Positions 1 through 13,151 of a stretch of 64,000 bases of DNA are shown piece after piece (the stretch's first letter is position 1; each line of letters opens with the position of its first letter). The stretch is from Alitta virens (Eukaryota; Annelida; Polychaeta; Phyllodocida; Nereididae), in NCBI GenBank assembly GCA_932294295.1, contig OW028574.1, positions 26,792,145-26,856,144 of the forward strand, written 5' to 3'. The notes beneath the pieces are model-generated. The model was not told the origin of the DNA. It worked only from the letters and a program-made list of their open reading frames with translations, and did no database searches. The translations under genes and the position numbers were made by a program.

Positions 1-14
1 GACAGCTTAATGTT

Positions 15-3000
15 GACAACTTATTGTTGACAGCTTAATGTTGACAGCTTAATGTTGACAGCCTAATGTTGACAGGCTAATGTTGACAGCTTAATGTTGA
101 CAGCTTAATGTTGACAGCTTAATGTTGACAGCTTAATGTTGACAGCTTAATGTTGTTAACTGTTAATGTTGTTAACTGTTAATGTTGTAAACTGTTAATG
201 TTGCCAGCTTATTGTTGTTGACAGCTTAATGTTGTTGATAGCTTAATGTTGACAGCCTAATGTTGACAGGCTAATGTTGACAGCTTAATGTTGACAGCTT
301 AATGTTGACAGCTTAATGTTGACAGCTTAATGTTGACAGCTTAATGTTGACAGCTTAATGTTGACAGCTTAATGTTGACAGCTTAATGTTGACAGCTTAA
401 TGTTGACAGCTTAATGGTGACAGCTTAATGGTGACAGCTTAATGGTGACAGCTTAATGTTGTTGATAGCTTAATGTTGTTGATAGCTTAATGTTGACAGC
501 ATAATGTTGTTGACAGCTTAATGTTGTTGATAGCTTAATGTTGTTGATAGCTTAATGTTGACAGCTTAATGTTGACAGCTTAATGTTGTTGACAGCTTAA
601 TGTTGACAGCTTAATGTTGACAGCTTAATGTTGACAGCTTAATGTTGACAGCTTAATGTTGACAGCTTATTGTTGACAGCGTATTGTTGACAGCTTAATG
701 TTGACAGCTTAGTGTTGACAGCCTAATGTTGACAGCCTAATGTTGACAGCTTAATGTTGACAGCTTAATGTTGACAGCTTAATGTTGACAGCTTAATGCT
801 GACAGCTTAATGTTGACAGCCTATTGTTGACAGCTTAATGTTGTTGAGAGCTTAATGTTGACAGCTTAATGTTGACAGCTTAATGTTGACAGCTTAATGT
901 TGTTAACTGTTAATGTTGTTAACTGTTAATGTTGTTAACTGTTAATGTTGTTAACTGTTAATGTTGTTAACTGTTAATGTTGTTAACTGTTAATGTTGTA
1001 AACTGTTAATGTTGTAAACTGTTAATGTTGTTAACTGTTAATGTTGTTAACTGTTAATGTTGCCAGCTTAATGTTGTTGCCAGCTTAATGTTGTTGACAG
1101 CTTAATGTTGACAGCCTAATGTTGTTGACGGTTAATTTTGACAACTTAATTTTCACAACTTAATGTTGACAGCTCAATGTTGACAGCTTAATGTTGTTGA
1201 CAGCTTAATGTTGTTGATAGCTTAATGTTGTTGATAGCTTAATGTTGACAGCTTATTGTTGACAGCTTAATGTTGACAGCTTAATGTTGACAGCTTAATG
1301 TTGACAGCCTAATGTTGACAGCTTAAAGTTGACAGCTTAATGTTGACAGGCTAATGTTGACAGCTTAATGTTGACAGCTTAATGTTGACAGCTTAATGTT
1401 GACAGCTTAATGTTGACAGCTTAATGTTGACAGCTTAATGTTGACAGCTTAATGTTGTTAACTGTTAATGTTGTTAACTGTTAATGTTGTAAACTGTTAA
1501 TGTTGCCAGCTTATTGTTGTTGACAGCTTAATGTTGTTGATAGCTTAATGTTGACAGCTTAATGTTGACAGCTTAATGTTGTTGACAGCCTAATTTTGTT
1601 GACTGCTTAATGTTGACAGCTTAATGTTGACAGCTTAATGTTGACAGCTTAATGTTGACAGCTTAATGTTGACAGCTTAATGTTGTTAACTGTTAATGTT
1701 GACAGCTTAATGTTGACAGCTTAATGTTGACAGCTTAATGTTGTTAACTGTTAATGTTGTAAACTGCTAATGTTGCCAGCTTATTGTTGTTGACAGCTTA
1801 ATGTTGTTGATAGCTTAATGTTGACAGCTTAATGTTGTTGACAGCTTAATTTTGTTGACAGCTTAATGTTGACAGCTTAATGTTGACAGCTTAATGTTGA
1901 CAGCTTAATGTTGACAGCTTAATGTTGACAGCTTAATGTTGACAGCTTAATGTTGACAGCTTAATGTTGACAGCCTAATGTTGACAGCTAAATGTTGACA
2001 GCTAAATGTTGACAGCTTAATGTTGACAGCTTAATGTTGACAGCTTAATGTTAACAGCTTAATGTTGACAGCTTAATGTTGACAGCCTAATGTTGTTGAC
2101 GGTTAATTTTGACAACTTAATTTTCACAACTTAATGTTGACAGCTCAATGTTGACAGCTTAATGTTGTTGACAGCTTAATGTTGTTGATAGCTTAATGTT
2201 GTTGATAGCTTAATGTTGACAGCTTAATGTTGACAGCTTAATGTTGTTGACAGCTTAATGTTGACAGCTTAATGTTGACAGCTTAATGTTGACAGCTTAA
2301 TGTTGACAGCTTAATGTTGACAGCTTATTGTTGACAGCTTATTGTTGACAGCTTAATGTTGACAGCTTAATGTTGACAGCTTAATGTTGTTAACTGTTAA
2401 TGTTGTTAACTGTTAATGTTGTTAACTGTTAATGTTGTTAACTGTTAATGTTGTTAACTGTTAATGTTGTTAACTGTTAATGTTGTTAACTGTTAATATT
2501 GTAAACTGTTAATGTTGTTAACTGTTAATGTTGTTAACTGTTAATGTTGTTAACTGTTAATGTTGTTAACTGTTAATGTTGTTAACTGTTAATGTTGCCA
2601 GCTTAATGTTGTTGCCAGCTTAATGTTGTTGACAGCTCAATGTTGACAGCTTAATGTTGTTGACAGCTTAATGTTGTTGATAGCTTAATGTTGTTGATGG
2701 CTTAATGTTGACAGCTTAATGTTGTTAACTGTTAATGTTGTTAACTGTTAATGTTGTTAACTGTTAATATTGTAAACTGTTAATGTTGTTAACTGTTAAT
2801 GTTGTTAACTGTTAATGTTGTTAACTGTTAATGTTGTTAACTGTTAATGTTGCCAGCTTAATGTTGTTACCAGCTTAATGTTGTTGACAGCTTAATGTTG
2901 ACATCCTAATGTTGTTGACGGTTAATTTTGACAACTTAATTTTCACAACTTAATGTTGACAGCTTAATGTTGACAGCTTAATGTTGTTGACAGCTTAATG

Positions 3001-6000
3001 TTGTTGATAGCTTAATGTTGTTGATAGCTTAATGTTGACAGCTTAATGTTGACAGCTTAATGTTGACAGCTTAATGTTGTTGACAGCTTAATGTTGACAG
3101 CTTAATGTTGACAGCTTAATGTTGACAGCTTAATGTTGACAGCTTATTGTTGACAGCTTAATGTTGACAGCTTAATGTTGACAGCTTAATGTTGACAGCC
3201 TAATGTTGACAGCCTAAGGTTGACAGCTTAAGGTTGACAGCTTAATGTTGACAGCTTAATGTTGACAACTTATTGTTGACAGCTTAATGTTGACAGCTTA
3301 ATGTTGACAGCCTAATGTTGACAGGCTAATGTTGACAGCTTAATGTTGACAGCTTAATGTTGACAGCTTATTGTTGACAGCTTATTGTTGACAGCTTAAT
3401 GTTGACAGCTTAGTGTTGACAGCCTAATGTTGACAGCCTAATGTTGACAGCTTAATGTTGACAGCTTAATGTTGACAGCTTAATGTTGACAGCTTAATGT
3501 TGACAGCCTATTGTTGACAGCTTAATGTTGTTGAAAGCTTAATGTTGACAGCTTAATGTTGACAGCTTAATGTTGACAGCTTAATGTTGACAGCTTAATG
3601 TTGTTAACTGTTAATGTTGTTAACTGTTAATGTTGTTAACTGTTAATGTTGTTAACTGTTAATGTTGTTAACTGTTAATGTTGTAAACTGTTAATGTTGT
3701 TAACTGTTAATGTTGTTAACTGTTAATGTTGTTAACTGTTAATGTTGCCAGCTTAATGTTGTTGCCAGCTTAATGTTGTTGACAGCTTAATGTTGACAGC
3801 CTAATGTTGTTGACGGTTAATTTTGACAACTTAATTTTCACAACTTAATGTTGACAGCTCAATGTTGACAGCTTAATGTTGTTGACAGCTTAATGTTGTT
3901 GATAGCTTAATGTTGTTGACAGCTTAATGTTGACAGCTTAATGTTGACAGCTTAATGTTGTTGACAGCTTAATGTTGTTGACAGCTTAATGTTGACAGCT
4001 TAATGTTGACAGCTTAATGTTGACAGCTTAATGTTGACAGCTTAATGTTGACAGCTTAATGTTGACAGCTTAATGTTGACAACTTATTGTTGACAGCTTA
4101 ATGTTGACAGCTTATTGTTGACAGCTTAATGTTGACAGCTTAATGTTGACAGCTTAATGTTGACAGCCTAATGTTGACAGCCTAAAGTTGACAGCTTAAT
4201 GTTGACAGCTTAATGTTGACAGCTTAATGTTGACAACTTATTGTTGACAGCTTAATGTTGACAGCTTAATGTTGACAGCCTAATGTTGACAGGCTAATGT
4301 TGACAGCTTAATGTTGACAGCTCCATGTTGACAGCTTAATGTTGACAGCTTAATGTTGACAGCTTAATGTTGACAGCTTAATGTTGTTAACTGTTAATGT
4401 TGTTAACTGTTAATGTTGTAAACTGTTAATGTTGCCAGCTTATTGTTGTTGACAGCTTAATGTTGTTGATAGCTTAATGTTGACAGCCTAATGTTGACAG
4501 GCTAATGTTGACAGCTTAATGTTGACAGCTTAATGTTGACAGCTTAATGTTGACAGCTTAATGTTGACAGCTTAATGTTGACAGCTTAATGTTGACAGCT
4601 TAATGTTGACAGCTTAATGGTGACAGCTTAATGGTGACAGCTTAATGGTGACAGCTTAATGTTGTTGATAGCTTAATGTTGTTGATAGCTTAATGTTGAC
4701 AGCATAATGTTGTTGACAGCTTAATGTTGTTGATAGCTTAATGTTGTTGATAGCTTAATGTTGACAGCTTAATGTTGACAGCTTAATGTTGTTGACAGCT
4801 TAATGTTGACAGCTTAATGTTGACAGCTTAATGTTGACAGCTTATTGTTGACAGCGTATTGTTGACAGCTTAATGTTGACAGCTTAATGTTGACAGCTTA
4901 ATGTTGACAGCCTAATGTTGACAGCCTAAAGTTGACAGCTTAATGTTGACAGGCTAATGTTGACAGCTTAATGTTGACAGCTTAATGTTGACAGCTTAAT
5001 GTTGACAGCTTAATGTTGACAGCTTAATGTTGTTGATAGCTTAATGTTGACAGCTTAATGTTGACAGCTTAATGTTGTTGACAGCCTAATTTTGTTGACA
5101 GCTTAATGTTGACAGCTTAATGTTGACAGCTTAATGTTGACAGCTTAATGTTGACAGCTTAATGTTGACAGCTTAATGTTGACAGCTTAATGTTGACAGC
5201 TTAATGTTGACAGCTTAATGTTGTTAACTGTTAATGTTGTAAACTGCTAATGTTGCCAGCTTATTGTTGTTGACAGCTTAATGTTGTTGATAGCTTAATG
5301 TTGACAGCTTAATGTTGTTGACAGCTTAATTTTGTTGACAGCTTAATGTTGACAGCTTAATGTTGACAGCTTAATGTTGACAGCTTAATGTTGACAGCTT
5401 AATGTTGACAGCTTAATGTTGACAGCTTGATGTTGACAGCCTAATGTTGACAGCTAAATGTTGACAGCTAAATGTTGACAGCTTAATGTTGACAGCTTAA
5501 TGTTAACAGCTTAATGTTGACAGCTTAATGTTGACAGCTTTATGTTGACAGCTTAATGTTGACAGCTTAATGTTGACAGCTTAATGTTGACAGCCTAAAG
5601 TTGACAGCCTAATGTTGACAGCTTAATGTTGTTGACGGTTAATTTTGACAGCTTAATGTTGTTGACAGCTTAATGTTGTTGCCAGCTTAATGTTGTTGAC
5701 AGCTTAATGTTGACAGCCTAATATTGTTGACAGTTACTTTTGACAGCTTAATGTTGTTGACAGCTTAATGTTGTTGACAGCTTAATGTTGACAGCTTAAT
5801 GTTGACACCTTAATGTTGACAGCTTAATGTTGACAGCTTGATGTTGACAGCCTAAAGTTGACAGCCTAATGTTGACAGCTTAATGTTGTTGACGGTTAAT
5901 TTTGACAGCTTAATGTTGTTGACAGCTTAATGTTGTTGCCAGCTTAATGTTGTTGACAGCTTAATGTTGACAGCCTAATATTGTTGACAGTTAATTTTGA

Positions 6001-7680
6001 CAGCTTAATGTTGTTGATAGCTTAATGTTGTTGACAGCTTAATGTTGTTGACAGCTTAATGTTGTTGACAGCTTCATGTTGACAGCTTAATGTTGACAGC
6101 TTAATGTTGACAGCTTAATGTTGACAGCTTAATGTTGACAGCTTAATGTTGACATCTTAATGTTGACAGCTTAATGTTGACAGCTTAATGTTGACAGCTT
6201 AATGTTGACAGCTTAATGTTGACAGCTTAATGGTGACAGCTTAATGTTGTTGATAGCTTAATGTTGTTGATAGCTTAATGTTGACAGCATAATGTTGTTG
6301 ACAGCTTAATGTTGTTGATAGCTTAATGTTGTTGATAGCTTAATGTTGACAGCTTAATGTTGACAGCTTAATGTTGTTGACAGCTTAATGTTGACAGCTT
6401 AATGTTGACAGCTTAATGTTGACAGCTTAATGTTGACAGCTTAATGTTGACAGCTTAATGTTGACAGCTTAATGTTGACAGCTTACTGTTGACAGCTTAT
6501 TGTTGACAGCTTAATGTTGACAGCTTAGTGTTGACAGCCTAATGTTGACAGCCTAATGTTGACAGCTTAATGTTGACAGCTTAATGTTGACAGCTTAATG
6601 TTGACAGCTTAATGCTGACAGCTTAATGTTGACAGCCTATTGTTGACAGCTTAATGTTGTTGAAAGCTTAATGTTGACAGCTTAATGTTGACAGCTTAAT
6701 GTTGACAGCTTAATGTTGTTAACTGTTAATGTTGTTAACTGTTAATGTTGTTAACTGTTAATGTTGTTAACTGTTAATGTTGTAAACTGTTAATGTTGTT
6801 AACTGTTAATGTTGTTAACTGTTAATGCTGTTAACTGTTAATGCTGTTAACTGTTAATGTTGCCAGCTTAATGTTGTTGCCAGCTTAATGTTGTTGACAG
6901 CTTAATGTTGACAGCCTAATGTTGTTGACGGTTAATTTTGACAACTTAATTTTCACAACTTAATGTTGACAGCTCAATGTTGACAGCTTAATGTTGTTGA
7001 CAGCTTAATGTTGTTGATAGCTTAATGTTGTTGATAGCTTAATGTTGACAGCTTAATGTTGACAGCTTAATGTTGACAGCTTAATGTTGACAGCTTATTG
7101 TTGACAGCTTATTGTTGACAGCTTAATGTTGACAGCTTAATGTTGACAGCTTAATGTTGACAGCTTAATGTTGACAGCCTAAAGTTGACAGCCTAATGTT
7201 GACAGCTTAATGTTGTTGACGGTTAATTTTGACAGCTTAATGTTGTTGACAGCTTAATGTTGTTGCCAGCTTAATGTTGTTGACAGCTTAATGTTGACAG
7301 CCTAATATTGTTGACAGTTAATTTTGACAGCTTAATGTTGTTGACAGCTTAATGTTGTTGACAGCTTAATGTTGACAGCCTAAAGTTGACAGCCTAATGT
7401 TGACAGCTTAATGTTGTTGACGGTTAATTTTGACAGCTTAATGTTGTTGACAGCTTAATGTTGTTGCCAGCTTAATGTTGTTGACAGCTTAATGTTGACA
7501 GCCTAATATTGTTGACAGTTAATTTTGACAGCTTAATGTTGACAGCTTATTGTTGACAGCTTATTGTTGACAGCTTAATGTTGACAGCTTAGTGTTGACA
7601 GCCTAATGTTGACAGCCTAATGTTGACAGCCTAAAGTTGACAGCTTAATGTTGACAGCTTAATGTTGACAGCTTAATGTT
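15..7680 (+). repeat. Higher-order repeat copy 1 (about 7.67 kb)
   Basis: A phased block beginning at a GACAACTTATTG variant (15). The same variant in the same context restarts at 7,681 and 13,152. Ordered markers inside are: GTAAAC plus GCCAGCTTATTG (about 185), triple AATGGTGAC (about 415-450), GTTGAGAGC (about 843), a run of 16-bp units (about 900-1,060), the GACGGTTAATTTT/CACAAC module (1,127 and 2,098), GACATCC (about 2,899), AAGGTTGAC (about 3,216), GTTGAAAGC (about 3,530), GACAGCTCCATG (about 4,316), GACAGCTTTATG (about 5,533), CAGTTACTTTTGAC (about 5,728) and GACACCTT (5,804). These markers reappear in the same order in copy 3, so the unit order itself has been inherited. The offset drifts by whole 14- or 16-bp units, which is typical of slippage inside a copied block. 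Confidence 0.85.
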
Positions 7681-10600
7681 GACAACTTATTGTTGACAGC
7701 TTAATGTTGACAGCTTAATGTTGACAGCCTAATGTTGACAGGCTAATGTTGACAGCTTAATGTTGACAGCTTAATGTTGACAGCTTAATGTTGACAGCTT
7801 AATGTTGACAGCTTAATGTTGACAGCTTAATGTTGTTAACTGTTAATGTTGTTAACTGTTAATGTTGTAAACTGTTAATGTTGCCAGCTTATTGTTGTTG
7901 ACAGCTTAATGTTGTTGATAGCTTAATGTTGACAGCCTAATGTTGACAGGCTAATGTTGACAGCTTAATGTTGACAGCTTAATGTTGACAGCTTAATGTT
8001 GACAGCTTAATGTTGACAGCTTAATGTTGACAGCTTAATGTTGACAGCTTAATGTTGACAGCTTAATGTTGACAGCTTAATGTTGACAGCTTAATGGTGA
8101 CAGCTTAATGGTGACAGCTTAATGGTGACAGCTTAATGTTGTTGATAGCTTAATGTTGTTGATAGCTTAATGTTGACAGCATAATGTTGTTGACAGCTTA
8201 ATGTTGTTGATAGCTTAATGTTGTTGATAGCTTAATGTTGACAGCTTAATGTTGACAGCTTAATGTTGTTGACAGCTTAATGTTGACAGCTTAATGTTGA
8301 CAGCTTAATGTTGACAGCTTAATGTTGACAGCTTAATGTTGACAGCTTATTGTTGACAGCGTATTGTTGACAGCTTAATGTTGACAGCTTAGTGTTGACA
8401 GCCTAATGTTGACAGCCTAATGTTGACAGCTTAATGTTGACAGCTTAATGTTGACAGCTTAATGTTGACAGCTTAATGCTGACAGCTTAATGTTGACAGC
8501 CTATTGTTGACAGCTTAATGTTGTTGAGAGCTTAATGTTGACAGCTTAATGTTGACAGCTTAATGTTGACAGCTTAATGTTGTTAACTGTTAATGTTGTT
8601 AACTGTTAATGTTGTTAACTGTTAATGTTGTTAACTGTTAATGTTGTTAACTGTTAATGTTGTTAACTGTTAATGTTGTTAACTGTTAATGTTGTAAACT
8701 GTTAATGTTGTAAACTGTTAATGTTGTTAACTGTTAATGTTGTTAACTGTTAATGTTGCCAGCTTAATGTTGTTGCCAGCTTAATGTTGTTGACAGCTTA
8801 ATGTTGACAGCCTAATGTTGTTGACGGTTAATTTTGACAACTTAATTTTCACAACTTAATGTTGACAGCTCAATCTTGACAGCTTAATGTTGTTGACAGC
8901 TTAATGTTGTTGATAGCTTAATGTTGTTGATAGCTTAATGTTGACAGCTTATTGTTGACAGCTTAATGTTGACAGCTTAATGTTGACAGCTTAATGTTGA
9001 CAGCCTAATGTTGACAGCTTAAAGTTGACAGCTTAATGTTGACAGGCTAATGTTGACAGCTTAATGTTGACAGCTTAATGTTGACAGCTTAATGTTGACA
9101 GCTTAATGTTGACAGCTTAATGTTGACAGCTTAATGTTGACAGCTTAATGTTGTTAACTGTTAATGTTGTTAACTGTTAATGTTGTAAACTGTTAATGTT
9201 GCCAGCTTATTGTTGTTGACAGCTTAATGTTGTTGATAGCTTAATGTTGACAGCTTAATGTTGACAGCTTAATGTTGTTGACAGCCTAATTTTGTTGACT
9301 GCTTAATGTTGACAGCTTAATGTTGACAGCTTAATGTTGACAGCTTAATGTTGACAGCTTAATGTTGACAGCTTAATGTTGACAGCTTAATGTTGACAGC
9401 TTAATGTTGTTAACTGTTAATGTTGTAAACTGCTAATGTTGCCAGCTTATTGTTGTTGACAGCTTAATGTTGTTGATAGCTTAATGTTGACAGCTTAATG
9501 TTGTTGACAGCTTAATTTTGTTGACAGCTTAATGTTGACAGCTTAATGTTGACAGCTTAATGTTGACAGCTTAATGTTGACAGCTTAATGTTGACAGCTT
9601 AATGTTGACAGCTTAATGTTGACAGCCTAATGTTGACAGCTAAATGTTGACAGCTAAATGTTGACAGCTTAATGGTGACAGCTTAATGTTGTTGATAGCT
9701 TAATGTTGTTGATAGCTTAATGTTGACAGCATAATGTTGTTGACAGCTTAATGTTGTTGATAGCTTAATGTTGTTGATAGCTTAATGTTGACAGCTTAAT
9801 GTTGACAGCTTAATGTTGTTGACAGCTTAATGTTGACAGCTTAATGTTGACAGCTTAATGTTGACAGCTTATTGTTGACAGCGTATTGTTGACAGCTTAA
9901 TGTTGACAGCTTAATGTTGACAGCTTAATGTTGACAGCCTAATGTTGACAGCCTAAAGTTGACAGCTTAATGTTGACAGGCTAATGTTGACAGCTTAATG
10001 TTGACAGCTTAATGTTGACAGCTTAATGTTGACAGCTTAATGTTGACAGCTTAATGTTGTTGATAGCTTAATGTTGACAGCTTAATGTTGACAGCTTAAT
10101 GTTGTTGACAGCCTAATTTTGTTGACAGCTTAATGTTGACAGCTTAATGTTGACAGCTTAATGTTGACAGCTTAATGTTGACAGCTTAATGTTGACAGCT
10201 TAATGTTGACAGCTTAATGTTGACAGCTTAATGTTGACAGCTTAATGTTGTTAACTGTTAATGTTGTAAACTGCTAATGTTGCCAGCTTATTGTTGTTGA
10301 CAGCTTAATGTTGTTGATAGCTTAATGTTGACAGCTTAATGTTGTTGACAGCTTAATTTTGTTGACAGCTTAATGTTGACAGCTTAATGTTGACAGCTTA
10401 ATGTTGACAGCTTAATGTTGACAGCTTAATGTTGACAGCTTAATGTTGACAGCTTGATGTTGACAGCCTAATGTTGACAGCTAAATGTTGACAGCTAAAT
10501 GTTGACAGCTTAATGTTGACAGCTTAATGTTAACAGCTTAATGTTGACAGCTTAATGTTGACAGCTTTATGTTGACAGCTTAATGTTGACAGCTTAATGT

Positions 10601-13151
10601 TGACAGCTTAATGTTGACAGCCTAAAGTTGACAGCCTAATGTTGACAGCTTAATGTTGTTGACGGTTAATTTTGACAGCTTAATGTTGTTGACAGCTTAA
10701 TGTTGTTGCCAGCTTAATGTTGTTGACAGCTTAATGTTGACAGCCTAATATTGTTGACAGTTACTTTTGACAGCTTAATGTTGTTGACAGCTTAATGTTG
10801 TTGACAGCTTAATGTTGACAGCTTAATGTTGACACCTTAATGTTGACAGCTTAATGTTGACAGCTTGATGTTGACAGCCTAAAGTTGACAGCCTAATGTT
10901 GACAGCTTAATGTTGTTGACGGTTAATTTTGACAGCTTAATGTTGTTGACAGCTTAATGTTGTTGCCAGCTTAATGTTGTTGACAGCTTAATGTTGACAG
11001 CCTAATATTGTTGACAGTTAATTTTGACAGCTTAATGTTGTTGATAGCTTAATGTTGTTGACAGCTTAATGTTGTTGACAGCTTAATGTTGTTGACAGCT
11101 TCATGTTGACAGCTTAATGTTGACAGCTTAATGTTGACAGCTTAATGTTGACAGCTTAATGTTGACAGCTTAATGTTGACATCTTAATGTTGACAGCTTA
11201 ATGTTGACAGCTTAATGTTGACAGCTTAATGTTGACAGCTTAATGTTGACAGCTTAATGGTGACAGCTTAATGTTGTTGATAGCTTAATGTTGTTGATAG
11301 CTTAATGTTGACAGCATAATGTTGTTGACAGCTTAATGTTGTTGATAGCTTAATGTTGTTGATAGCTTAATGTTGACAGCTTAATGTTGACAGCTTAATG
11401 TTGTTGACAGCTTAATGTTGACAGCTTAATGTTGACAGCTTAATGTTGACAGCTTAATGTTGACAGCTTAATGTTGACAGCTTAATGTTGACAGCTTAAT
11501 GTTGACAGCTTACTGTTGACAGCTTATTGTTGACAGCTTAATGTTGACAGCTTAGTGTTGACAGCCTAATGTTGACAGCCTAATGTTGACAGCTTAATGT
11601 TGACAGCTTAATGTTGACAGCTTAATGTTGACAGCTTAATGCTGACAGCTTAATGTTGACAGCCTATTGTTGACAGCTTAATGTTGTTGAAAGCTTAATG
11701 TTGACAGCTTAATGTTGACAGCTTAATGTTGACAGCTTAATGTTGTTAACTGTTAATGTTGTTAACTGTTAATGTTGTTAACTGTTAATGTTGTTAACTG
11801 TTAATGTTGTAAACTGTTAATGTTGTTAACTGTTAATGTTGTTAACTGTTAATGCTGTTAACTGTTAATGCTGTTAACTGTTAATGTTGCCAGCTTAATG
11901 TTGTTGCCAGCTTAATGTTGTTGACAGCTTAATGTTGACAGCCTAATGTTGTTGACGGTTAATTTTGACAACTTAATTTTCACAACTTAATGTTGACAGC
12001 TCAATGTTGACAGCTTAATGTTGTTGACAGCTTAATGTTGTTGATAGCTTAATGTTGTTGATAGCTTAATGTTGACAGCTTAATGTTGACAGCTTAATGT
12101 TGACAGCTTAATGTTGACAGCTTATTGTTGACAGCTTATTGTTGACAGCTTAATGTTGACAGCTTAATGTTGACAGCTTAATGTTGTTAACTGTTAATGT
12201 TGTTAACTGTTAATGTTGTTAACTGTTAATGTTGTTAACTGTTAATATTGTAAACTGTTAATGTTGTTAACTGTTAATGTTGTTAACTGTTAATGTTGTT
12301 AACTGTTAATGTTGTTAACTGTTAATGTTGTTAACTGTTAATGTTGCCAGCTTAATGTTGTTGCCAGCTTAATGTTGTTGACAGCTCAATGTTGACAGCT
12401 TAATGTTGTTGACAGCTTAATGTTGTTGATAGCTTAATGTTGTTGATAGCTTAATGTTGACAGCTTAATGTTGACAGCTTAATGTTGTTGACAGCTTAAT
12501 GTTGACAGCTTAATGTTGACAGCTTAATGTTGACAGCTTAATGTTGACAGCTTATTGTTGACAGCTTAATGTTGACAGCTTAATGTTGACAGCTTAATGT
12601 TGACAGCTTAATGTTGACAGCTTAATGTTGACAGCTTAATGTTGACAGCCTAAAGTTGACAGCCTAATGTTGACAGCTTAATGTTGTTGACGGTTAATTT
12701 TGACAGCTTAATGTTGTTGACAGCTTAATGTTGTTGCCAGCTTAATGTTGTTGACAGCTTAATGTTGACAGCCTAATATTGTTGACAGTTAATTTTGACA
12801 GCTTAATGTTGTTGACAGCTTAATGTTGTTGACAGCTTAATGTTGACAGCCTAAAGTTGACAGCCTAATGTTGACAGCTTAATGTTGTTGACGGTTAATT
12901 TTGACAGCTTAATGTTGTTGACAGCTTAATGTTGTTGCCAGCTTAATGTTGTTGACAGCTTAATGTTGACAGCCTAATATTGTTGACAGTTAATTTTGAC
13001 AGCTTAATGTTGACAGCTTATTGTTGACAGCTTATTGTTGACAGCTTAATGTTGACAGCTTAGTGTTGACAGCCTAATGTTGACAGCCTAATGTTGACAG
13101 CCTAAAGTTGACAGCTTAATGTTGACAGCTTAATGTTGACAGCTTAATGTT
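7681..13151 (+). repeat. Higher-order repeat copy 2, internally deleted (5,471 bp)
   Basis: The first part (7,681 to about 9,660) matches copy 1 at an offset of 7,666-7,696. The second part (about 9,661-13,151) matches copy 1 from about 4,634 onward at an offset near 5,027, shown by GACAGCTTTATG (5,535 against 10,562), CAGTTACTTTTGAC (offset 5,027) and GACACCTT (5,804 against 10,831). About 2.6 kb equivalent to about 2.0-4.6 kb of copy 1 is missing, and the join lies near 9,660 where an AGCTAAATG pair runs straight into AATGGTGAC. A private CAATCTTGAC variant at 8,871 recurs at 14,342, exactly 5,471 bp on. That links the start of this copy to copy 3 more closely than to copy 1, which has CAATGTTGAC there. 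Confidence 0.82.
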
